A stretch of 64,000 nucleotides of DNA from the NCBI GenBank assembly GCA_000149265.1, contig CH003041.1, positions 450,114 through 514,113 on the forward strand. The letters run 5' to 3'. Under the pieces are notes generated by a model. That model had not been told where the DNA came from and did not search any database. It was given only the letters and a program-made list of their open reading frames with translations. Shown in pieces: positions 1 to 12,100 of this stretch (positions are counted from its first letter, which is position 1; every line of letters begins with the position of its first letter). The translations under genes and the position numbers were made by a program. Source of the DNA: Ciona savignyi. Taxonomy: Eukaryota > Chordata > Ascidiacea > Phlebobranchia > Cionidae.

Positions 1-56
1 GAAATGAAAAAAATATTAGCTACATAAAGGCACATTTTGTTGTATTTTTCACTTAC

Positions 57-141
57 TTGAAAGTTGTCCAGGTCTTGTAGGCACTTCAAACACAAGTTGC
101 ACTGGTCTGATTGAATCTGCACCATCCACTTGCTCAATTGC
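57..141 (-). CDS. Filamin Ig16-equivalent, first exon
   Basis: An 85-nt phase 0-1 exon: [20 protein letters not shown] then PTRPGQLS, with donor A/GTAAGT. It aligns with the beginning of vertebrate Ig16. The rest of the gene lies before position 1. Confidence 0.85.
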
Positions 142-3100
142 CTACACAAACAACAAATGAACTTTGTTGAAAAGATTGTACCAGTGTGAAAAAGTGCAAC
201 ATAACTGATTTTTTAATTCACTTGCTCAATTAACTACACAGACAACAAATGAACTTTGTTGAAAAGATTGAACCAGTGTGAAAAAGTACAGCATAACTGC
301 TTTTTTATTTTATATTTGCCTCAAAAAAGTAATTGACTATTACAGTTTATTCAAGTTAACATTTCCCATTTGTATCATATAATATAATGATTGCCAATAT
401 TCAGGTATATTAGTTTGTAAACCACTCAAAGATTCTCCATGGATTTCTGTGTTTAAAGTTAGTAATTGTCACAACAATAAGCTAGTCTCCAAATAACACC
501 AAACTCATGCTTCTAAATACTATACTACCACGCTCAAAGCTGTTTCAAGCATGAATCCAACCATTTTAGTGAGCGATACGTGTATGTGTGAAACTGGTTT
601 TTACCGGTTCATTCCCGTTCATGCAAGAATAAGCTGGTGCGGCGGCAACGGACTGTTGAAGCTCATCCTCGAAGACTGGTACAGGCTTTTTGCCGGTCAC
701 AGCCTATTGTGATGTAATAAATGTGTTCGGTGAACCGTGCAGACAAATGGCCATGCAAAAAAGCCAAAACCACAACAGTTTTAAACGTTTTAGTAAAAAC
801 CAATGGTCAAAATTAAGTCGAAATGCATGTTTCCTTTTTAAATACACAAAGTTACTTTCACAACAAGAAATTTTAAATTTTATTTCAATTTTAGTGCATA
901 TGAATGTGTTAAATTTACTGGTTGTTAGTTAGACACACCCTTACATGAAAAGCTTGACATTTTAACACCTAACAACTTGTGAGTGAAACATGCAAACTTA
1001 CAGTAACTTTGTATGGACTGTTAGGTAGTTCCTCTCCACCAAAGTGAAGATGGATGGTGTAAGCCCCTGCCTCTCTCGGAGTGTAGAATACATCAAAAGT
1101 CCCGTCTTTGTTCTTTACGACATCAGCGTTGAGTTTTTCGCCATCGGGGGTTGTAACCGAACACGTCACATTGCCAGGGCCGGCGCCATTCGGATCAACG
1201 GTGATTACAGCTTCTTCTCCGATGTAAATGTTGGGTCCAAGGCCGTCACCTGTTTTGGAGAAGACAGGGGTCAAAAAGATGAACTTCAACTTTAACAAAA
1301 ATAAAGAAGAAAGCTTACCCATTGTTCCAAATGAGACTGAGTGAAGAGAAGAAAGCGTGGAAGAGAGAGAAAGAAAAAGGGAGTTAAAAAGGAGATTTAC
1401 AAAATTGCAATAAGACATTATCAAATATCAGCTGAAATATATAGAGAAGAAATATATAGAGAAGTAAATAAAAATATAGTAATAATATTTGGGACATTTG
1501 TTTTAAACCCTAGTGGCGATGCTCAGAGGGATGTTACACAAAAAGGCTTTTGTCAGAATACTGTTACACGCCAGTAACATTGGCAATTAAAGTGAATCAT
1601 GTATAATAAAGATGTTACTTTTTAGGCTTTTGAACACAATATTCCACTAGACCCAAGCAATGACCATTAAGTGCCTTGACCGAGTACACACAACCACAAA
1701 CTCTAAGATAATTCTTGTCAGAATTCGGCTATGTTAAAGACTGTTGCACATTACGACCCTATATTCCAAACTTCCCAAAACCGGCGTAATCCCACCTTGC
1801 TTCCCTATAATAAACGCCTATAATCACACAACATACACACCTGAGACCAGGCATTTGCTTGCGTTGCCAGATGGCACGGCACGAATCCGGTACGGAGAGT
1901 AGGGTATCTCATCCCCACCGTACTTGACAGAGATAGTGTACCTTCCTACAAGGTCAGGGACATATGAGACGTTATAAGTGCCGTCTCCATTGTCACGGAT
2001 GCTAGCTCTCTTTGGTCGCCCTTCAGGATCCTAAATATGGGTTCATATTTTAGTCCATTGATTTTATATGTTTATATTTTCATGCATTAAATTAAATGTG
2101 CAAATTTGTTATTAAAAAAAAATTGTGTTGGCAGAATTCATTGTATAAAATTATAGTAAAGTGGTATAAAATAATTATTGTAGTAATTAAAGTAGAGAGG
2201 TTTAGTGCTAATTGCTGACTTTTTGTATTATATGCATGCTTTTTGACAAATTACTTGTAACATAGGAACAATAGCATTCCTGTTAGTAACTAAAGGAATG
2301 ATTGTCAATATTTAACATAGTGGGTTTGAAAAAAAGGCTGTAAAACGCTGTTAGTTATTAGAGTTATATGTTCCCACACTTGTATTGCTGAAAAAAAGAT
2401 AAAAAAAAGTTTGGTGGCCAGTGTGGTAATCAAGCCTGGTCCATTTTGTCTTGCTTAAATAGCACAGTAGAAAATTAGAAAATAATTATTGCAAGGGTTT
2501 AAACAAAACATACATTTTCACTCCAAACAATTAAATGCATTGCGATTTCGCAATAAACCTAGTTTGTTAATCATTGCATGCAGGTTATGAACTTATTGCT
2601 ATTGTAATATAACTCTGAGATGTTGTTCTGTCTATTTCACCAGAAAAAAGAAAGAAAGTTTTGACCCAATATTGAGTAGTGGTTAGTCGTAGTTGTTATT
2701 GCTGTTTGGAGAATTACTGTGCACCATCATAGGAGAGAAGGTTAAATGAAGGCAGAAAGGAGAGAGGAGTAGAAGAAGGCAAGTTGCAGCACCACCAGTG
2801 ATAACTTACAGATGCATGAACCTCTCGACAAGGTGCCTTCTTATCTTTGGATCTACGAGGGCTGCGTTGGTGGGGTGAACCCACCCCGCTGCCTGATTTG
2901 CGGGGGCTTTTCTTTTGTGGGCTACGCTTTGTTGGTGAGGATTTAGGCCCGTCAGAGTCAGAGCTGGAGCTAGAGCTGGAGCTCGATCGTGAGCGTGATC
3001 GTGAATGAGATCGTGAGCGTGATCGGGATCGAGATCGTGAGCGTGATCTGCTGCTTGAAGAGCTGGAGCTTGAACTGCCTCGACTCTTTCTTCCAGGGCT

Positions 3101-6100
3101 GACCTCACTTGAGCCTCTGCTCGGTCGTTTTGTGGGGCTGTAGGGCTTGCTTGGACTCTTTCTTTTTGGGGAACGTACCCCTGCGGCAACACCCTCTGAG
3201 CCGGTTGGTTTATGAGGTGCTGGCGGCATTTCGACGGCATATTTTTCACGTTTTGGATTCTAAAACGTGATTCGAATGCATGACACTAACTTCAAATGAT
3301 AACCTATTTAACCACACTCTTTAAACAACATTTCATGAAAGTATGACATTCAGTGCAAGAAAAACAACACACAAACAAAAGAGAAAACATTCCCACACAT
3401 ATAACATACCGTCACTTGCACAGCAAGGAGGCCATCGCCAGCATCAGTGGCATCAATGGTAAACTCAACTGGAATAGATGCTGGCACTCCTCCTGCAGCA
3501 AGTCCAGGACCATTGCATTTAACCTGAATAATGAAAATTATAAGTTAAAGGGGATCTTAAATAGCTTACATTGGTTCAAACTAGAAATAAAGGCTGCAAC
3601 TATGTTTTTTATGTAATTTAATACTTAATATTAACAAGAAAGTCATTACTTTAGATTGCTGGTCCAAGCTGAAATATTAAATTGAATGACCAAAAATGAT
3701 AATTTTGAATATATAGACATTTCCTTTTAATAGATCCTCATAACATATATAAAGATAATTCAAATAGATCACCTTGCTAGCATCATGGGTTGGCTGTACT
3801 CTAACACGGTAGGGACTTCGTGGGACTTCCTCATCTGCATATTTCACCTGTACTTGGTATGGTCCTTCTTTGGGTGGGGGTGTAGCTCACGGTGTGGGTA
3901 CCGTCGCCATTATCCTTCACGTCAACTGGCTCTTTTACACCTGGGGGTCAATAGGGGTTTAATAAAGGAAATGGTAGAAAGGTGTAGATAAATTAAGCAT
4001 GGAATGTTGTTAAAATAGGTATCAGAAAAAAATATTGCACTTATAATGGCTTTCTTTGTTAAATCAGATACGATAGACTGGTGGTGTGTAAACCCAAGTT
4101 TGTCAGTCATATGACAGTCAATGTGACACAGTAAATCACCATAATGGTTCCAACCTTGGGTTTTAAGGTTTAAAGGCCATGTCTAATTATACCAAATTTT
4201 AATAATTTATTGTTTTTTAGACATGTTCTAATGTCTGTCGTTTTGCCGTTTTTTCCTGATTTTAAGATTTTTATCAATGGTCCTGCTTCGTGTTTTCATC
4301 GTGGAAACAAAAAATAAAAAAAATAAAAATAAACTAAACCTAAAAAATATACTGATTACATGAAGCAATATTACCTCTTGGGCCCTTCACAGCCACTTCC
4401 AAAGGAGCCACACCAGCAGTAGTGCAATCCACAGTAAATTCTTGTGGAACATTTGCTCTTACACCAGGTGAGACCCCTGGACCATTGCATGAAACCTATG
4501 TGAAGCAAAATCTTAATGATTTGTTTATATTTTTTATATAAAGGATAGAAATGTTATAGTAATCTCTAGAGGTATGACTTATAGTCAATATAACTTATAC
4601 CGTGTATACGATTGTACAAAAAAACAATAACTTGTGTAGGCCTGACACTAATCTGATTATTTAAAGACAACTTGCTGTTTAATGAGTTTCATCATAACAT
4701 AGTATTAAAGTATGCATCATTATAGAAAAGTAAAACTTTTTCTTAAAATACATTGACATTTTGTTTCAAACATTAAAAAAAAACATAAAATTGATCCCTA
4801 AGTAATTTCAAGTAGCTGTTTAAGTTTAATTTCCTACCTTTCTGGGATCAACGGTATCCTTAACAGGTACAATAAATGGGGATCCTGGGATGTTTTGTCC
4901 ACCGTATGTTATATTGACTTCATATTCACCAGGTGCAGTGGGCAGGTACTCCACTGCGCAAGTGCCATCTTTGCTGTCCTACGAAAAGTACGAAACATCG
5001 GTTAAACGAAAAGTATATAGCTCCAAGTACTTTTAACTCCAATAGTAGACATATCACTAAATAAACAGAAGACATGCCGCTTAAGGGAAAACCACAAAGG
5101 CTGTTATTGATTAAAGTTGTTTTAGAATTGTTTGGTTTATTCTCTTATGCAGTACTAACATTTATTCAAGTTTTGATAAACCCTTGTGAAATGGTCTATA
5201 TATAAACTAAACCGTCATTCATTCTTTTAATGTCATCTTATATAAAAAAGAGTTTTTGAATAAAACCTATGAATATATCGGAAAATTCGACCATAATTTC
5301 TCAATAATCCTATTCACAGCTGACTAAAATAAAAATGCATGTGTGCAAACTGCACAGCTTAGTCTGCCCAGCAATTCACACTTAAGAGATATCTCCATCC
5401 AACTTTACACAGTACAAACAGCTATGGTAACCTGGTTGCATGAGGTAATCCCAAGAGATACACATGAGTATTACATAATAATTTAGAAATTACTATAAGT
5501 AAATAATCAACCTACAGTGCATGTGATTTTGGCATCAGAAGGCCCTTCGACTGCAAGTCCAAGACCACCTGTTCCTGCACCTCTGGTGTCGACTGTGAAT
5601 TTGGCGGGTTTGTTTGTCGTGCCCTGCTCCAACCCGGGTCCGTGCGCTTTTACGCGACTTGGGTCACAGCCCTCATCAACCCCAACATTGAATGGGGACC
5701 CAGGGACAGGAACATCATCGTAATCAACATGGGATTTTGTGGGGCCCTATAAGTATATAGGGGTTAAGTCAAGATACGTAAATTAGCAAAACAATATTTA
5801 GGGAGAAAATTTTTATGATAAAGCAAAATATTTATATTCTTTTTTATGATAAAGCAAAAAATAAAACGGTACTTAATTTAAACAGTTACAGCAAATCATT
5901 ATTATACTAGCTCTATAAGGTATAAAAAATAATAAATTATTTTGGAGCAGTTATTAAAATTGGTGAATATTTCTATTTAAATCTACAAAATTTACTTTAA
6001 AGGGCTTATTTGTGGTTATTATTACAGGTAATGGGCTTTAGATAAAAAAAAACTGGAGTGAAATTGAATGTCAGGCACCTTTCTCATAAGGTGAGTACTT

Positions 6101-9100
6101 GGCATCATAGGTTCCATCTCTGTTGTCTTTGATGTCAACTGGCACCGCGGCTCCAGATGGTGCCACGGCTTTGGCGGTGACATGCTTGCCTCCACGCGGG
6201 GCAAGACGCTTGGCATTGACGGTGAACTCTGCATCCACATCAGCAAGCACTCCTAAAACAAAGATCGGTTCAAAAAAAGTAAAAAAAAATTAGGGTAAAA
6301 ATTGGGTAAAAAAATATTAGGGGAAAAAAGTTTAGGGTAGAAAATTGGGTAAACAAATTTTAGGGTGAAAACTTGGTAAAAAAAGTTTAGGGAAAAAATT
6401 GGGTAAACAAATGTTAGGGTAAAGAAGTTTGGCGTAAACATTGGGTAAAAGAATGATAGGATAAAAAAAGTTTAGGGTAAAAAATCGATAAACTTTCATC
6501 AGTAAGGAAATTTTCTTTTTTTGTATTGTTATGTTATGTTTTGCATGGCATACTTTGTTGTGGAAACACAGTAACATTAAGACTTTAAAAAACAGATAAA
6601 TAAAACAAATGCTGTTTCACCTTCTGGTTCAACACCAGGCCCAGTGGTTTTTACGCTACTTGTGTCAACATCGGGTTTGATGGGAACACTGGCCGGTGAT
6701 TTGGGAACAGATATTCCGCCATACTGAACATTAACAAGTGCTTTGCCTGGCTTGTTCGGCACAAATGTAATGCTGAAAAAAGAAATTGCCAAAATGATAA
6801 AAATAAGGAAATATTTTTTTTAGAAAGTTAGAATAGTGAGAATGTTTTACAAAAATATAGAATTTTTTGAAAAATACATTAATAAGGTCCATAGTCGCAC
6901 ATAGATGTGGCCATCACATTATGTTCCCGAGGCAATGCATTTCCAATGTACAATATCCTATAAAATACACACACTGTTGCCAGCATGTGACTATATACAT
7001 AGAATAACATAGGGTTCAAAATGCACAGAGTGACTGTACTTGCCATAAACATTGTACTGTTAGTCTTTATATATTTCTTATAATGTTGTATTTCCCCAAT
7101 CATAGTTCAAAGTAGTAAATGGCACCACAGTCTTATTAGTTTTTAGAGCTTTATGTTGCAAATAAAACATCTAAAGGATTGGTTTACAATTTCTGTGTTG
7201 TTAAAAATAAACAGGAATAAGAAAATAATTACTCGTGTGTGCCATCTCCATTGTCCTTTACTTTGGTGGGCACCTTAGTTCCATCATCATTCAGTACATC
7301 AGCAGTGAGTGGGGCATTACCAGCACCACAGCAGTCCGCCACGATCTTACTTGGTGTACCTACTTTTCCTGATTCCAATCCAGGACCATTGAGGTCTACT
7401 TTTGAGGCATCAAAAGCAGGCTCAATTTTAGCTGCAATTTTAGAGGATTGTATTTACGGTACTACAATCATGCCTTGCCAAGAACTAGCTATATTGCAGT
7501 AAATCATAATAGTGTAAGTTCACTTTATTATCTTTAGATGGTGGAAATGGATCAATAATAAACGCGTATTATGTATCATGTTTATTATCTTTTAAATTTC
7601 ATAGGCAAACAACCTTATTTTTGCCTGTCATTTTTTCTAGGTTCTACATAAAAACAAAATATTTACCATTAAATGGAGATCCTGGAATATGTTCATCGGC
7701 AAATAAGACATTGATTTTGTAATCTCCAGCTTCTGTGGGGAGGTAAGCTACAGAGCATGAGCCATCACCGTTATCAATGCATTCGATCTTGGCTTCGCAA
7801 GGTCCTTCAACTGTCAACCCAAGTCCACCATTGCCTGTTTGAAAGGTATGGTTAGTTTGTTATTCTGTAAAATAATGATTACCACACAGAAGTTCTTGAA
7901 TTCACTTTGTTCTTGAGATTTAGTTTGTTCTTGAAAAAGGAAACTCTCAGAAATTCTAAGCTAGATAAATATGTCAGATAAGTTTGTTATTCTGTAAAAC
8001 TCGATCACCATCCAGAAGTGGTTATATTTACAACTTAGTTTGTTCTTGAGAAAGGAATCTCTTAGAATTTTCTAAGCTACATAATATTTTGAAACATTTT
8101 TGAATATTTTGTTAAATTTTTACTTAAATGTATTATTTCTAAAGCTGTCAAGCTATAAAATATTTAGGGATTTTTTTTAAATACTATTTTATGATACAAC
8201 GAATTGTGCTTCTCGGAAGAATAACAAATCCAAGAATTATTCAAAGTGGGGTCTGACGTGGACATGTGGTACTTATCATGTTCCTGTTAAGCACTGTTGT
8301 TTAAATGATAAAAAAATTAACCTATTTCATTACCGAATGCCTCTTAAATCAATATTTTAAAACTATTTTATGTAAGAACAGAACAAAAAAATCAACAAAT
8401 TTTACCTGCGTCAGCAGTTTCGATTGTAAATGGGGCATTTTTACCCACAACACCCTCCGATAAACCGGGTCCGTACGCTCGGACCTTGCTGGGGTCAGCT
8501 GGGACTAAAGCTTCCACCAAGAAGGGACTTCCCCTTACTGGGATGCCATCGTAATTAACATTAACACGATGTGGCCCTGTGATATAGAAAGTTAAATGAT
8601 ACAAATTTATAGCAGGACTTTAAAAAAAATTACAATCATCATTTATCTTCACACTTTTAGAAGTTTCTAGAACTGAAATGGTGTTTATTTATTAATTCTG
8701 ATGACAATCATTATTTAAGTTTTTACCTTCTTCTAGAGGGGTGAAGTGGTATTTCTTCCCATTGGGTGTCTTCTTATCATGGGCATGTATAGGGATATTG
8801 GAAGGTCCAACCACGTCCACATCCAACTTGCCTTGCCCTCCAGCACCAGTGGTTTGCACTTCAAACTCTTGCGGTTTTCCAACATCGATTTCTTTAAAGG
8901 ATAGAAGTTGTGCTATTTCGGCAGATATATTTTTTTTTGCAAAATTGTATTATTTTACTTTTAGTGGTGTTTATCACTTTATATGAGAAAACATGTTAAT
9001 TGTACTAGTAATGTTATAATACAGGAAATTTTCCATCCTGTTGAGTTACCAAAGCTATTTCAGTATGTTGAATCAGTAGAACATATTAAAAAAAAATTGT

Positions 9101-12100
9101 ATTCATATGATTTTAGAGAGGAAAATTCAGATTGAAAAAAATATACGTTTTATGTGTGTCAATTGTCAATGTACACTTTTTGTTCCAATTTTCGACTTTG
9201 ATACACTATGCTCTACGGTTAGACTCATTCCAATCTAGACTTACTGTCATCAAGTCCTTTTACTTTAATAGCATTGACATCCAAAGGAGGAGCCACATCT
9301 ACAGGAAATGGGGACCCAGGGACTCGATCGCCACCGTAAGTGACGTCCACGTCCATCGGACCCTCGCCATTGGGTGTGTACGATACAGTGTAAGTTGAAT
9401 CCTGCAGTAATATAATGGAATAAAATATTCTTTTTAAAACAAGATTTTAGTAATATATGTGTGATCAAAACTGGTTTTACGAGGTTGATGGTATCTACTG
9501 CAAAATTGTACCAGAGAGCAATTGAAATTGTTTTTCTGTTTTACTTTTACGTTTTTGTTTTTTTTTTACTTTAAAACTTTACCAAGAAAATTGCACTTTG
9601 AAGATTATCTTAAAATACTATTATCTATGATTGTCTATTATTACATATATTACAAGTGTTTTCCTACTTTATTGTCAAGGATATCAGCTTTACTAGCTGG
9701 TGCCCTGTACGAGCCTCTAGCAGGTTTGAATTGTACATCTGGTTTCGCTTTGCCTGCTCCCTTGGTGTAGATTGTGAAGTGTGTAGGCTTTCCGCATTCA
9801 ACACCTAAGATGTATGGTTCAAGGTTAGGATGGGAGTTAAATCTTTTTTATTTAAAAATTAACATTTTGTATTAAAATTTGCACACGACTGTGGTTCATT
9901 TCCATATCACTAGCCCAATGCACTTATTGAGCGTCTCTGGTTCGCCAACCATTACCCAGAAATATTTGGCCAAGGACAACTGACTATCACGCAACTAGTT
10001 TACATTCTACAATATTTTAAGTGAAACATGAATCACTAAACCACCAAACTATTCAGCTAGACAAGTTAGGAACATAGAGCGGTTACCTTCTTTCTCTAGA
10101 CCTGGACCATCTGCTTTCACTTTCTTTGCATTGTGTGATGAAGCAACATTTACATGGATCGGTGTTTTGGGGACTGGTTGTTCAGCGAAAAGAACCATAA
10201 TGGTGTGGTCACCTAAAGACACACAATGTTCCAATGATTAAAGAGAAAATAATCAATTTATTTTGACATTTTTAATGTGTATGACAAACTTGGTATAAAA
10301 AAACTTCAAAAAATGACTTTCTTACCTGGTCCTGGGGGAGTGTACTTTACTGTGAAAGTGTCCGTTGCGTCGTTTTTGATGATTTCAAACTCTACATCTC
10401 GTTCAGTGGGTCCTACTACCCCTGCAGCGCATTTAATCCCAATGCTTACATCCCCATTGCCGGCCTTTGCGCAATCGACAGTGAAGTAGGTCGGTTCCTC
10501 TGCCTTTAAACCGGGCTCTACACCAGGTCCATATACTTTCACTTTGTCAGGGTAAGAGTCTTCATTAACGTTCACCTGAAATGAACATTTAATGTGAATA
10601 CTAAAGAATTAACGAAATTTTGATTTTGGCATCAACCATTATCTATAACTTCTAACCATTAACAGTTAAACTTACGTTTTAAAATATATAGATAAATCTG
10701 CATCCTTGTGAAAAAAATATAACTTAATACAAGTTTGAGAAATAATATTGACATGGCTTGTTTTTTTAAACAAAACCTACCCTGAATGGGCTGTCTTTGA
10801 CTGCAACTCCAGCATAGGAAGGAATAATGGTGTGTTTGATTGGATTTTTTGGCGTGTAATCGCAATCGTATGTCCCATCGCCGTTGTCAGTCACTTTAAC
10901 GGGCAGATTTTCTCCATCAGCAGCCACCGCGACCACTTCAACCGGTGCAGGGGCACCAGCACGTTTAGCATCAACCGTGAAATTCGTTGGTCTCCCGTTT
11001 ACAGGTGTTCCTGACTCAAGGCCTGGTCCGTAAGCTTTAACCTAATAATACAGGTACAGAGTGCAGTTTGAACTGTAGAATAAATCATACCCATTCTTGC
11101 TAAGCGAGCTATAAAATCAGCTGAAAAATATATTATTGTATCTAATTAAACAAATTTGACAGTTTACTAACAGCATTTTCATAAAAAAAACCTAAAACTA
11201 AATTCATATATCTTACAGTGTATAAAATAAGCTGTAAAACTAACCTTATCCGGATGAGTCTTTGAATCTGCTGGTGCAATCTGTGCCATGAAGGGTGATC
11301 CTTTGATATCATTATCATCGCATATGATATGCACAGCATACTCTCCTGGCTCTGTTGGGTGGTACTTCACGTCACATGACCCATCTCCACAGTCCTCACA
11401 TTCTATTTGAGCTTGGGACGGCCCCTCAATTGAGAAACCTGCATAGAAATATATTTATTCATTAAAATTTTTGTTTAGTCGGACTAACATTGCAAATTAT
11501 ATTTCAAATTGATTTTTCTGTTTCATTATGTATATTTGCATCTAAATTACAAATTGAAGGACTAAAACCAAGAAATGTATCAGAATTTTAGAAAATTAAA
11601 CCACCCACCAAGTTGTCCCACTTCTGTTCCAATGGTCTCCACAACGAAATCAGCGGAATTTCCAACTTTTCCTCCATGCAATCCTGGTCCGTAAGCTCTA
11701 ACTTTTTGTGGTCCAGCTTCTGGTCCAACATTGATCTAAAGCAAAGCAAAGTTTTTCATTTTCCACATTTATCCGATAAAAGCAAATTGATAAAACACAT
11801 AAAAAATTAATGTGAAACAAAACTACAAAAATGGGTAAATTTTTTTAGTAAATCTAAGAAATATGACAGAGTATTGGATATTAACTAATGTCCAAGCACA
11901 ATAACCTCTCTTACCTGGAATGGGCTTTTTGCAATTGGCTTTCCACCATAAGTAACATTGACAACGTAGTCACCCTGCTTCAGAGGATAGTATTCACAGT
12001 CGAAAATTTCAGGGTCCTTTGGATTCTTCTTCACAACCACAGGTTCATTGCTTCCCCCTGAAAATAAGTAGTAGACAATAAGTAGGATAATTTAGAAAAA

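Noticed and set aside
2714-3229. Independent SR-protein gene
   Set aside because: The RS frame is bounded by filamin-compatible splice sites in phase 0 and has no start, RRM or other exons of its own.
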